Below are positions 23,778 to 36,600 of a stretch of 64,000 nucleotides of DNA, piece after piece. The DNA is taken from the NCBI RefSeq assembly GCF_000715075.1, contig NC_134085.1, positions 156,330,178 to 156,394,177 on the forward strand, given 5' to 3'. The position numbers and the translations under genes were made by a program. Numbering within the stretch: the first letter of the stretch is position 1; each line of letters opens with the position of its first letter. Source of the stretch: Nicotiana tabacum. Its lineage: Eukaryota > Streptophyta > Magnoliopsida > Solanales > Solanaceae. Below the pieces are notes generated by a model, which did not search any database, was not told the DNA's origin, and saw only the letters and a list, made by a program, of their open reading frames with translations.

Positions 23778-24295
23778 TCATAATGATATAGCCAGGAGTG
23801 ACTTACTTGGTAACTTTAGATTGGTGGGGCAGTACCTTAACTGGTGCACCCTAACTCCACATCTGTAACATACATTGGTAACATACTGATACACTACATG
23901 ATCTGATGGTGCAGTGACATTAATAGGAACAAGGGTACTCCCTGTAGCAACAAGTTCTACCAATCCCTCCATGGCCCAATACATTCTCCTAACAAATTCT
24001 TGGGAAAATCTCACCCGTATTCAATGGTGGGGTCATTCCCTCCTTACTGCTTCAAACTCGTGGATTATAGTTTCAAGATTTCTCATTTTGAGAATAAGAC
24101 ATAGCGAGGAAATTAGCTCCCTATCTTGAGCTGTACTGCACGATCTGGAGTATCAAAGAAGGGTGAATTCTTAAATGTCCGAATAGCCTCCAACTTATAG
24201 ATGTGGTCGACAGCACACCGATAAGAAGAAATCTACTAGACACTGCTCCGAGACATCCTAGGACACTTTAAAACCTTAGGCTCTGATACCAAGTT
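23778..24295 (-). pseudogene. Gypsy 5' leader and worn gag fragment
   Basis: On the - strand, leader sequence of Tekay/Del type follows the primer binding site. Next comes a short ORF (24014 to 23778) with CYRCGVRVHQLRYCP, which resembles a zinc knuckle that has lost the Gly-His spacing. Most of gag and all of pol are absent. It belongs with the LTR at 24296. Identification of gag is tentative. Confidence 0.5.
24281..24291 (-). other. Primer binding site, tRNA-Met type
   Basis: The - strand reads TGGTATCAGAG, four bases from the LTR end GGGGCGTGACA. This is the standard initiator tRNA-Met primer site of many plant retrotransposons. Confidence 0.8.
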
Positions 24296-26563
24296 TGTCA
24301 CGCCCCAAAAACCGAAGAGCACGACTGGCGCTCAACCGAGTAAACCCGACTGAGCAAGCCTGTTAGGTTTCATTCTACCCAAACTAGAATAAAGAGGAGA
24401 TGAACTCCATTAATCATACTTTGTAAATATTTCATTAACAACTTCCATTTTATTTCCATTAGCAGTTTCAACCATAATGTCCAAAACATTATAATTTTTA
24501 TAATTATGATGATGAAAAACATATTTGCCAAATACCAATACTTCTAATTTAATTTCTAATATCAAACACCACACACAACCTGTCTACGGAGCCTCTAAAT
24601 ACAACTGAAGAGTAATATGGAAATGCCAGCAACAAGATTTCGACTATACCTCAAAATACAAAGTACATGATAAACAACGATACAGGATCCCGAAATGAAG
24701 TGGGGCTCACTAAGTTAGCTGAAAGGAAGGTGTGTCACTAGCTGCGACCAACACTGCCTGATATAGAACCACCTACATACATTTAAAGATGTAGCGCCCC
24801 CGGCAAAAAGGACGTTAGCGCCGTCGAATAGCACTAGTATGAATGGCTAAAAGTCCTCTTTCAAAATATAATGTCAATATAAGGAAAGACAGTCATATAA
24901 ACAACAAGTAAAAATCAATGACATCCAAAAGCCAAGTTAACCATAACAATTTTTCAATATATGGAAGTTCATATGGTAAAAAAATGAAACTCGGGATATG
25001 AAGACAATACTATTATTGGATAGAAGATATTTAATACCGATCACCACAAATTCACATTACCACTATTCACAATATGCACATCATAACTAACTCCCAATTT
25101 CAATCAGTGTTTCTGTGCCAATATATACATATACATATTCCACCGTGAATCTTAGCACGGAGTCCGATCACGACCCGATCGGCTAGGTCATCTCCTTAGA
25201 GATATTTTTCCACAATCTCAATTCTCGTTTCAATTTCGGTCCAATTTCCAACACAGTACCACCGTGTTTGCGGCATGGAGTCCGATCAAGGCCCGATCGG
25301 CTAGGCCATCTCACTCAAGACATTTCAATTTCCATCAACCATCTCGCTTCAAATTTATTTCACATATATCAGTTCATCGGCACTTGGGGCCACAATTATC
25401 GCATCATATTTGGCATTAGGCCACATTTCATAACTCAAGCTCTTTTCCCCCACATTTCACATCATTTTTACTTTCAACATTAAACCTTTCAATTCAAGAT
25501 AATAGGCACATACGAGAGCAATTATAGGTCGTAAGCATAAAGAGGATTTCACACATTTCAGCATAACAATCTCAAATCAAACTCGACTTAAAGTCTAGGT
25601 ATTTTAGCACATATTTCACATTCTTCACACATTCTCATTTGGTAAAATAGCATATTGAAAGCATTGAGACACATCTTGCACATATATTCTTGCAACACAA
25701 ATTCATTTAATTCATTTCAAGACATCTTTATAGATTACCAACAACTAGGCACAATCAATCAAATACATTTGGTACACATAAGAGCAATTAGGAGTATCAG
25801 CCACATCGAGTTTTCTCACACATCTTGGCATATATATATATATATATAAGGCTCATTTCGGAATAGTCATGTTTATGAATAATAACTCGGAATATAAGAT
25901 TTATGAACTTTGAGCCACCATGCTTGAACTTATGAAAACATTTATGGAATTCGATTCTAAGAGAGAAAGTTTAGCTATCATACCTTGTTTAAGCTTTCCT
26001 TAAGTTACTACAACGTTCCGAAAATTCTAGCAATCCCAATCTACTTTGAGACATAACAAAATCGAACATAAGGAAGATATTGATGGTTTTAGCTCGTTTG
26101 AGCATTTTATCTAACACTAGTTGTGCATCTTGATTTCAAAGCTCTTCTACAACATTTCGTTTATTCCCCAACCCAATCTTTACTTATTTTTGTTTAAAAA
26201 TCTTCCCACAACCCTAATTTGTACATGCATGTATACATAATACTATTACACCTAAGAATTATACCTCAATAACCCATCTTATACCCAAAACTCGAAATTA
26301 AAGTCCAGTGTATAGAACCTTACCTCTTAGATGAAGATCTTGTGATTGGTTTCCTTGATTCTTGAAGATTGATGAAAGATTGAATGGTTAGACTGTTAGA
26401 CTGCCTCCTTATCTCTCTAAAATTCTCTTAACTCTCTCTAAAATCATCAGAATAATGCCTCAAATGAAGCCCAAAAGCCTATATATCAAAATGGGGTAGG
26501 GTCATGAAAATAGGAAAATTAACCCCCCGAAAATTAACTCGAAATTAAAATCCAGTGTATAGA
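24296..26563 (-). repeat. Gypsy LTR (5' LTR in - orientation), truncated at its far end
   Basis: On the + strand it begins TGTCACGCCCC beside the primer site. The composition and internal phrases (GTAGCGCCCCC near 24790) parallel the solo LTR at 27562 (GTAGCGCCCCC near 28027). It lacks a proper U3 end: at 26564 it passes into a different LTR. It includes a two-copy repeat at 25143-25312 and a short TA run near 25831. No genes are present. Confidence 0.7.
25143..25312 (-). repeat. Two-copy ~116-bp repeat within the LTR
   Basis: GGAGTCCGATCA followed by CCCGATCGGCTAGG occurs near 25160 and again near 25276, each preceded by CACCGTG and followed by CATCTC. The two copies are diverged. Noncoding. 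Confidence 0.65.
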
Positions 26564-29500
26564 GCCTTACATATCTTTAAGTCGATCCTTCGACGAAGAT
26601 GGTGGGAAAGTCTCCTATTTAATATAATCTACACCAATTAAATTAACACTGCTATCAACAATAGTAACACATCAACTAACTACCACGCGACAAGCTTGTT
26701 CTACGGCAAATCTGACAGCATCTCCGTTTCTTTTACCTCCCTCAAGGTTACAACATTAACAACAATAGGCCACCCTTAATCCATATACCCAGCATCTTAA
26801 CAATACTAGAACTTCCCAATAATACATTATAACAACATCAATATGGCCAACGTTAAACTTAGGAATAGCTAGCTTATGATACATCGAGCGACAAGCTCGG
26901 TCCTTAAATAGCAACAAAATAATAATCTACACTTCTTTTTCTCATCAAGTTACACATTAACAACAACAACACCACACACATACATACATATATATTATCT
27001 CCTAAAACTCCAGCAATAACAACATCATAAAACACCTCAAAATAGTCCAACATGGTATCGCAACTTCTATACGTCTTTTGACCATCAACTCATAACTTCT
27101 AGCTTCAAATGACTTAGCTAGGGCATAGATATGATAAAACTTATGTAAGAGAAGAAGATATTACCTTTAAACACAAAGAAAAACTCCAACAACAACTCTT
27201 CTTAAACTTAAAAGAACTCACAATACATCAACAACATCATATAAGTGATCTCCACCACATCTACGACATTTTGATGAAGAACTTAGGTGGTTTGGCCTTA
27301 GATTTGTGTGGGAATCTTTAGGATATGCTTAGAAAGCGTTTAGAGCTTCTTGGAGGTCTGATTTTGTCGAAAATAATATTTAGAGACGATAGTTTTCACT
27401 TTATATAACAAAGTAAGATTCCATCGACTTTATGGGTCCCATGGAAGCTACTTGCGCAGTCTGGCAAAAACACGAATCTCACTCTATTTTGACATCATAT
27501 TGATGAACAATTTAATGTGTTGGAATTTGGATTCGAATATATTCAATTTGATGTATGTATCTGTCACGCCCCGAACCTATGGGCGAGACCGGCACTCGGT
27601 GCCTTACCTGGCCCTGCATACCAACTTGCGACTAAGGAACTCTGAACATGTGATGTCATACTTTGGCCATGGGCCAATTGCAAGAAAACTACAAATGTTG
27701 ACTAAATATCAATATAAAGCTGGGCCAACAAAGCCGTCGTAATTATTGCAGCTGACAAACCAACCAAATATACATACAGGGTCTACAAGCTCAACATATT
27801 GAACTAACTAACAGGATATGTCTATAAGCCTCTACTGGTGGATACAATATGATCAAAATAGCTCCCCGACCTATTCATACCATATATACATATATACACA
27901 AGATGTACATAAAGCTCTAGACCCGGAAACTCCAAAAGGCATGGAGCTTACCGATCAAGCTGAACTCGGGCAACACTTAATGAAGAGGTCTACTCGCCTG
28001 TCTGTCTGAACCTGCACGCATGAAATGTAGCGCCCCCAGAAAAGAGACGTCTGTACGAAATAATGTACTGAGTATGTAAGGCAATATACTGAAAGATGAA
28101 ACTGAACTGATAATATAATAACTACAAGTATCTGGAAGTCAAAGATACTCTCAATATAGTAAGTAAAATAGTTGTCCGGCCCTATAAGGCTCGGTACACA
28201 TATATATATTTGCTTTGCCATAGTAGGCTTGCTCATAAGCGCTCGGCCATACTAGGCTATGTACCTCGACCAACTGGGCTTGCCCATATGCGCTCGACCA
28301 CAGTAGGATCGTCATATAACTTACCATCTAATCAGAGGTTGCCCAATAGGGGCCTGCCCATCGATTATAGCTCGATGGTAATGAAAATACTTTTAATACT
28401 GTATATATATAAACTCTCTGATCTCTTGAATGGAAGAAGGAAATAATCAATTAAATATGATGTCCCGATAAGGAGAATATCGTAACTTACAAAACCAGGA
28501 AAATATACGTAACTTGCGAGACTAGCAAAATATACGTAAATTCGGGATATAAATTTTTCTTTATGACTTGTTATCAAACTTGTGTAATTATGAGATCATG
28601 CTAAAATGAAGGAAAAGATTAGCCTTAACATACCTAGAGTAGGGAAAAATCCGTATGATATTCTTGGAAAAGGTTGCACCGTACTCCCTTAGAATCACAA
28701 AATCCCGTTGTTATTACACAGTGTAACTTTCTATGAAAATTTAGCCCAAAATCCATCACTTTGCTTAATTAATTCACGTTTCTTGTGATCATCTAGGAGT
28801 CTTAGAAATTGGAATTTGAAGCTTTTTCTGTAAGCTCCTTTTTGCACATTTATGCAACTTCCTCTTAGTTTATACATAATAAACCTTGTAAGACACCAAT
28901 CCTACTACACATGCCACCTAGCATATATAATAAATAGTCATCATATGGGCTTTGCATGGCTGCCACATCATGCTTTAAGACTTATCCAAATCATTATTAA
29001 TTACCAATTTAATTAATTTGGTAATTTCCCATTAATCCCATAATTAACTAATTATCCACATAATTAAGAATTATCTCAAATTATTTAAAATACTACTCAC
29101 TTTTACCACACTTTATACACCTTACTATCATGGTTATTTGGTACCTTGCATGATACTAGTCCATAAATACCAGGTATTATAGCTCAGATCATTTTTTTTA
29201 TCCAAAATGACAACTTTCGACGAAACTCATTTTCTTCGATTTGCTTACCCTTTCACCTTCAAGAATTTACTTATCCCTTGTTTGACATATCATAATACCT
29301 ATAATCTTAAAATAATCCCATTCCCGAGCTTACGTCGATTAACTTACGACGAAATTTTAACGTACAAAAATGTGGGATGCAACATCTCATTTCCGAGCTT
29401 TCATCAATTGATTTATGGCATACTTCCACACACGTAAATATGGGGTGTAACGGTATCTCCCCGTAACTCAAAATATATTTATATAAAAGCTCTGTAACAT

Positions 29501-29826
29501 TAGACCCAAATTTAGGCCAAATTATAAATGTAACGTGCGACAACTTTTGTCATGTTTTGTTTTACAACCTATTTGACTTAAAAACTAAACATACAAATAT
29601 TATATGATTCAACTACCTTAAAACATGAACTCCTTAGGATATTAAGCACACCTATATTATCCCAAAAGTACGAGTTATAACATCTTCAATTAGTTTAACC
29701 TCCGACCCTCACTATACTTCCTTAACACTTGTTTTAACAATTATTATCTTTGTAAAGGTCCTTAAGCTCTTCAGCTTACATTGACTCACTTAATATGAAT
29801 TGTATAATGAAATATGGGATGTTACA
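26564..29826 (-). repeat. 3' LTR of the gag-only gypsy element, interrupted
   Basis: The + strand ends in ATGTTACA at 29826, directly beside the polypurine tract, so on the - strand the LTR begins TGTAACATCCC. It matches 35081-36551 once the solo LTR 27562-29452 and one 5-bp duplication are removed. The left end is cut at 26564, where it meets the neighbouring LTR. Confidence 0.72.
27562..29452 (-). mobile_element. Solo LTR, 1891 bp, with 5-bp target duplication GTATC
   Basis: It begins TGTCACGCCCC and ends GGGGTGTAACG, flanked by GTATC at 27557-27561 and 29453-29457. The homologous LTR near 36178 has a single GTATC with no insertion, giving an empty site. Orientation is - by similarity of the TGTCACGCCCC end to the LTR at 24296. 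No internal gene is present; it is the product of LTR-LTR recombination. Confidence 0.85.
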
Positions 29827-29846
29827 TCCTCCTCCCCACCCCTAGG
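29827..29846 (-). other. Gypsy polypurine tract
   Basis: The - strand reads CCTAGGGGTGGGGAGGAGGA directly before the 3' LTR start TGTAACATCCC. It is preceded by GAGGACGAATGTT, a common approach in Tekay/Del elements. Confidence 0.8.
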
Positions 29847-30588
29847 AACATTCGTCCTCAAAGGTTAACTCTTAGAGACTTGCAAAAATTTCGCCAAAGT
29901 CTCCTTTGACCACTTGACTAAAACCAACTTGCACGCAACTAGAAAATACACTATACATGCCACACATAACCAATATCTGTAAATGGCAATACTTGGCATC
30001 ACATGGATATTTATCATGGATTGAGCAAGATATAAATACAAATTCACTTCAACATTCAACATTTATGCTGGTAGGGTTGTAAATAATATCTAACTATGGA
30101 AAAAGGTCGACATCTTATACCATAATATTATCATCTTCGTCGTGATTGTTGTTTTTCTTATACTAAAGCCTTCATATAGGGACATTACCAACTTATGAAT
30201 GTTACTTCTACCCGATACTCACGCTCCTTTGATTCAATCTTGTTCAATATGTTCTAATACCATTCAATATCTATAAAATCGCCTCCCTCCTGGTCCTCTA
30301 ACTCAGGATCCTTATTGACTTACTTATTGAGTTTTCTATCTCACATTTTCTTAAGAAATGTTATCATCCTCAATATTAAACCTACAATTATTATTATTTA
30401 GTAATCTTACTACATTTATGTAACCTTGTTCTTACTATGTCTTATATCCCACTTCGGGAGTTCATAAATGTCTAAGCGACGCTCGTGTTCATTACCTTAT
30501 CTAGTCTTTCTGTCTTTTAATTCTACTTTGTAGAAATTTGCTTTAGGTATGACATGCTAAATCTATTAAAAATCAAGCTACTACATTA

Positions 30589-30682
<94 letters not shown>

Positions 30683-30889
30683 CCTAGTAGAACAATTACA
30701 CATACTCTCATTCTAAAATAGGTAACATACCTAATTGCCTCTAAGATGGGGGCTCGAAATCCCACTGATATCCCATTTCATACATTTGATTTTGGGTCCC
30801 TTTTAAGCCTGACGCTCTCCTTCTACCTCTGCCCAGCTGAATGATGGTACTGAGCCCTTAGGCTTCCCTGAACGACTGCTACCCTCACA
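29847..30889 (-). other. Internal noncoding part of the gag-only element
   Basis: This is about 1 kb between gag and the polypurine tract where pol would normally lie. No RT, RNase H or integrase motifs are seen in any frame. It contains the TA/GA microsatellite at 30591-30682. Confidence 0.6.
30591..30682. repeat. Microsatellite (TA)34 (GA)12
   Basis: A TA run covers 30591-30658 and passes directly into a GA run covering 30659-30682. The same TA-to-GA junction type occurs at 53346-53450. Confidence 0.97.
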
Positions 30890-31660
30890 ACTCAACATCG
30901 GACAACTCTGTGCCATATGACTTAGGGTGCCACATCTGAAACATGCATCTGTATCTCATAAGCACAGTCCCTCGTGTCTCCTTCTGCACTATTCACATCG
31001 AGGTGGTTTCATTTGTCCAATACTCTCTTGATCTTGCACTCCTTGTACCCTTGATACATGACATATTCTCAACTGAAGACTTTAAGAATATTGGGTGTCC
31101 TCAGGCCTAGATAAATTACCCTCTGTCTGACCTTGTCTCTTTTGAGACCTGTTACTACTCGCTTCCCCTACATACGCATCAACTAGTCTGTCTCTCTTAC
31201 CTTGCTGCCTTTCTCGAGCTTGTTCTAGTTGCTGTCGCTGTTTATGCTTCGCTAGATTATGGGCGAAAGCCAAAATCTGCGATATGTCCATATTGTCATT
31301 CAGCGAGGCTGTGGTACAAGCTTTAACTAACTTTGGTGCTAGCCTCGCCACAAATCGATGTATCCTAGCTCGCATCGTATTAACCAAAGATGGAGCATAC
31401 CTGGCCAACGAATCAAACCTGAGGTTGTACTGGCGAACACTCATGTCACCCTATTATAGGGCTAAAAAATGATCAACCTTGGCTTCCCAAATCTCCAGTG
31501 GTAAGTAATGGTCCAAGAAGGCTCTGGAGAATTCTCCTGACTTTACTGGTTGCGCACTCTGCCCTCTGGACAATTCCCATGAATCATACCAATACACAGC
31601 TATACCTCGCAGCCTCAAACCTGCTAACTCCACTGCCTCTATCTCGGAAGCATGCATAAC
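30890..31660 (-). pseudogene. Ty3/gypsy gag, broken
   Basis: On the - strand a capsid-like segment (31657 to 31454; WYDSWELSRG, FSRAFLDHYLPLEIWEAKVDHFLAL) is followed, after two adjacent in-frame stops (TAA TAG near 31445-31450), by MSVRQYNLRFDSLARYAP and an Arg/Gln-rich tail ending at 31082. A CCHC zinc knuckle, CFRCGTLSHMAQSC (C-X2-C-X4-H-X4-C), lies at about 30898-30950 in a later frame. This is the usual gag layout of Tekay/Del elements. It is nonfunctional because of stops and frame changes. Confidence 0.85.
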
Positions 31661-32184
31661 TCGGAAGATCCTGTAAAACTGGTCAATAAAATCTTAGGGA
31701 TCCTCGTACTGATCTGTCCCTGTGAACTCTGGAGGTCTCAAAGCAATAACTCGCGGACCCTCAAACTTTCGAGCCCCTCAGAAGGTCCCATACTAGCTGG
31801 AACACAAGTCTGTTATTATGTATCTACTAACTAGGTCAAAATATGTACAACAATCCTAAGATCCTGATCAGTAGGGACTGGTGGCGGTATTGGTGCTCTA
31901 TGAAGCTCCTCTGGTTCTAGTGGAGTAGGGGATACTCGGGAAGGTGACTCTACTCGAACCTTTGACAGACTACATAAACCAGTGGCATCTATGTACAATA
32001 TATTGAATATGAGTTCGGCATTGACTCCTTATAACTCAGCTCTTTACCTCATGATCTGGATCAGAAAGATGGGTAACCAATCCTAAATACCTTGTAGCTT
32101 CTTATATATAGATATGGTGCACAACACATCCATAAAAAAGACTCTACTAGACAAGGCTTTGTAGACTCCCTAAGACAACCATGT
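31661..32184 (-). other. Gypsy 5' leader and gag N-terminal remnants
   Basis: This lies between the primer binding site and the recognisable capsid segment. It should include the leader and the gag start, but the frame is too worn to call. Confidence 0.5.
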
Positions 32185-32194
32185 TCTGATACCA
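32185..32194 (-). other. Primer binding site, tRNA-Met type
   Basis: The - strand reads TGGTATCAGA, three bases from the LTR end GGTGTAACA. Confidence 0.78.
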
Positions 32195-32377
32195 ATTTGT
32201 TACACCCTAACTTAGGTGAGGTGTGGCTGGCACTCAGTGCCGTACTAGCCCAAGCGAACCACTTTTCAACTCTTGAATGTTGGACGTAACTTAGAACATA
32301 CATAGGCGAACATGGCTGCCACTCATAATATATCGTAGGCAGCCAAGCATCATATCAGCTAGCTATCATACTCAAAA

Positions 32378-33457
32378 GGCAAAATACATAAGTTGCCACT
32401 TGACCTATGGTCCAAATCCCTGTTACACACTTTCTAGGAACGAATATTACTTTACACATCCAACCTTTCCAAAGTGTATCTAATACACACCACTTTTGGC
32501 AGCTGGCGCGCGCATGTTTTACACAAAAAAAAGGCGAGTAAATGTAAAACTTTCGGGTCTAAACCATTATCTAAATGTCACATGTCCCCAGCCTTTGTTA
32601 TTTTTTTTTTCTATTTTTAGTTATTTCATCTCCAAATAATTTGGTCTTTTTTCCACACACCCCCCACCCGTTTTCTTCTTCCCCTGGACACCTACTTTGT
32701 CATCTCCATTAATTAAACTATTGAAACACAAAAATAGTTTTAGAGCTAGGTCCAAGTTTCAAATTAATTAGTCATATCCTTAAAGTTTAAATATTTTTAG
32801 ATCTGCTAATGAAATCAGTGACTGATTTCTCCATTTGTTTTCATAATTTTGTTTTTAGATCTGCTTATTTTTTCTTTGACTTCAAAAATTTAATTTTTTT
32901 TGAATGGGTGTGAAGAAAGGGTTTATAGTGTAGGTTTTGCTCTAAAAATTATGGCGATAGTGATGGCTGTCATGGCCAACACTTAAAACACCATGTGAAA
33001 GATCTGTGTGAATATTGGCCATGGCGATAGTGGTGGTTGCCATGGCCAACGCTTGATTCATGTGATTTTTTTTCCTGATAGGTATTTCCATGGATGTGAG
33101 ATTTTAGAGGAGGCTTGGTGGGTATTTCCATGGAGTTTAGAGGAGGCTTGGTAGGGGAGTTTAAAGAAGATGAGAGATGGGGGAGGGGGGTTGTTTCCCG
33201 TTTTTTCTTTTTTTCTTTTAAATATATCAATTGTGGTGTAAATTTAGTATTTTTATTTTTTATTTCTTGAGTTAGGACATGTGTCACGACCTTATTGGTG
33301 CGTGATATTATACATATTCTGAAAAATTGGTTAAGAAAAAAGTGGTGTGTCTTAGATACATTTTGGAAAGGTTGGGTGTATAAAGTAATATTCGTTCCTA
33401 GAAAGTGTGTAACAGGGACTTGGGTCATAAGTCAGGTGGCAACTTATGTATTTTGCC
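32378..33457. mobile_element. Non-autonomous Mutator-like element, 1080 bp, 9-bp target duplication
   Basis: The left end GGCAAAATACATAAGTTGCC and right end GGCAACTTATGTATTTTGCC are reverse complements. Near-perfect inversion continues for about 115 bp inward (to the CACACCAC near 32493 and GTGGTGTG near 33342). TACTCAAAA flanks both ends (32369-32377 and 33458-33466). A 9-bp duplication and TIRs over 100 bp are the standard Mutator-like signature. There is no transposase. The inside holds two diverged copies of a ~70-bp phrase (GGCGATAGTG...CATGGCCAACGC, near 32952 and 33022). Confidence 0.93.
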
Positions 33458-35457
33458 TACTCAAAATATCAATACATGTTCGGGCCGAGGAGGCCACTAT
33501 GAGTATCAATATCAAACAATCCGGAAAAAAACATAAATGAGGGTCGACAATGCCACTAACATACTGTTCACATTGAACCTGTGTCTACAAATCCTCTAAG
33601 AATGTTAGTATATTAGACATAAAAATATCATCGAGATAGGGCCCCGGCCTACCCGTAAGTCTATACCAGAATTCGATATCATGACCTCTAGACTTGGCTA
33701 CACTCCGGAAGAGATAGAGTCTTACCAATTGCCCACTGAATAAATTCTGAAAACTGAAAAGCATGAATGAATACAAAAATAGTCTGTGAATGATAAGAAT
33801 AAGAGTGAGCTTACCATGTACTGTAGATCGAATTACTAGATCGCTAACACTTGGACCACTTGATTCTTCAATCTGATTGAAAAACTCAACATATCATAAG
33901 ATTCTAAACTATTTATATCAACTGTTGCTTAGTGATCTCTTGTGGCATCGCCGTTGTTACTTATTATATGAATACAATGTGGCTCTTACGTGTAGCAAGG
34001 TAGACTATCCGTAAGGCACATGACAACATTACTATCTGGTGGTACGTACCCGTAGCAAAGCAGACCGTCCGTACGACTCAAATATTCGGGTCAGACTATG
34101 CATACACATGGGACTGTCCACAACCAACCTTTAACGTACATATACGTTACATAGACCATCCATAGGTTAACCTTCACTATCCCCCTATGCATTCATAGAC
34201 CATCCATATGGAACATACTTATGCATAAATAACACTACAATAACATGCAATAGTCAATATCTTACCAGCTAGGTACTCGTGTCTGTAACGTATAAGTTGT
34301 TCTACTACTTTCGGTAACTCTCAGTTCATATCCGGCAACTCGTAATCCCTAATCATTAGCTTTAAGGAAACTCATAACTGCTCTTAGATTTACACCTCCA
34401 TCATGACATACTAGTAAAAAGCTTTCGAGATTTGTATAATCTTACCCTTACAAATTATTTGGTACATTGTAAGGCTCGTATTTCACATTGTTTCGAGTGA
34501 CTCATCACATTCGTTAACTCAATCTCTACTTCCTTTAATATATGGAATATCATTACTATTTCCTCCTCTGCACTATTATTCTAGTTAGGTAGTTTAATAA
34601 ATTTCATAATTTATGTGACCTTATATTCTTCTACATAAGATATATTCTTCATTCATTAGTTTTCTCATTCACAACCTTTAAATTTATGGGGAGATTCTTG
34701 TTAAGAAACTTATCACATCGCTTAATTTACATATCTCTCTTATTAGCATTAGGGATCTTCCATAGCTACCTTCACTAACCAATTAAAACTATTTCAGACA
34801 TTTCATAAGATTATAGGTTCTATACGTGATTTCTACTCATGAGCCATTTATAATTTACCATTAAATGAAAGCTATACTTCTTGACGTAATTCCCTAAGGT
34901 CTCTACTTATTTCTAGGAATCATCCATGGATTGGAACTACGAGTAACCCATTTCTTATCTATCTTCACTTTTGAACTATTATAGGCCCTTAACCCGTCAA
35001 CATAGAACATATGCTTGCCCCCTTGAACCTCTTATAAGGGTGACATCGTTATGGAATCATGCTGGAAGAAGAAAAAGAATGCCTTACATATCTTTAAGTC
35101 AATCCTTTGACGAAGATTGTGAGAAAGTCTCCTCTTCAATATAATCTACACCAATGAAAATAACACTACTATCAACAATAGGAACACATCAATTAGCTAC
35201 CACACGACAAGCTTGTTCTACGGCAAATTGGACAGCATCTCCCCCGTTTCTTTCACCTCCCTCAAGGTCACAACATTAATAACAACAGGCCACCCTTAAT
35301 CCATATATCCAGCAGCTTAACAATACGAGAACTGCCCAATAATACAATATAACAACAATAATAGGGCCAACGTTAAGCTTAGGAATATCTAGCTTATGAT
35401 ACATCGAGCGACAAGATAGGTCCTTAAATAGCAACAAAACAATAATCTACACTTCTT

Positions 35458-35627
<170 letters not shown>

Positions 35628-36600
35628 ACTCCAGTAACAACAACATCATAAAAATACCTCAAAACAGTCCAACATGGTATCACAACTTCTATACATCTTT
35701 TGACTGTCAACTCATAATTTCTAGCTTCAAACAACTTAGCTAGGGCTTAGATATGATCACACTTATGTAGGAGAAGAAGAGATTACCTTTAAACAACAAG
35801 AAAAACTCCAAGAACAACTCTCCTTAAACTTGAAAGAACTCACAACATATCAACAACATCATATAAGTGATCTCCACAACTTCTACAACACTTTTGATAA
35901 AGAACTTAGGTGGTTTGGCCTTGAATTTGTGTATGAATTAGGATATGCTTAGAGAGAGTTTAGAGCTTCTTAGAGGCCTGATTTTGTCGAAAATAATATT
36001 TAGAGATGAAAGTTATCACTTTATATAACAAGGTAAGCTTCCACCGACTTTGTGGGTCCCAAGGAAGCTGCTTGTGTAGTCTCGCAAAAATATGAATATC
36101 TCTCTATTTCGACATTTTACTGATGAAAGGTTTAATGCGTTAGAAAGTAGACTCGTAGATCTTCAATTTGATGGGTGTATCTCCCCGTAACACAAACTAT
36201 ATTTATAGAAAAACTCAATGACATTAGACCCAAATTAAGGTCAGATTATAAATGTAACTTGCAACAACTTTTGCCGTGTTTTGTTTTACAACTTGTTTGA
36301 CTTAAAAATTAAACTTAAAAATATTATATGATTCAACTACCTTAAAACATGACCTCCTTAGGATATTAAGCACACCCAGTTTACCCCAAAAGTACGGGTT
36401 ATAACATCTTCGATTCGTTTAACCTCTAACCTTCACGATACTTCCTTAACACTTGTACTAACCTATTATTATCTTTGTAAAGGTCCTTAAGCTCTCCAGC
36501 TTACATTGATTCAATTAATATGCATTGTAGAATGAAATATAGAGTGTTACATCTCTTCTAAAGAACCTTTTTCTTATGTCTTCAATCTCCCAAAATCGAC

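Noticed and set aside
32970..33428. 152-codon minus-strand ORF inside the Mutator-like element, possible captured gene
   Set aside because: It runs into the terminal inverted repeat, has Lys- and Pro-rich low complexity, and shows no domain.
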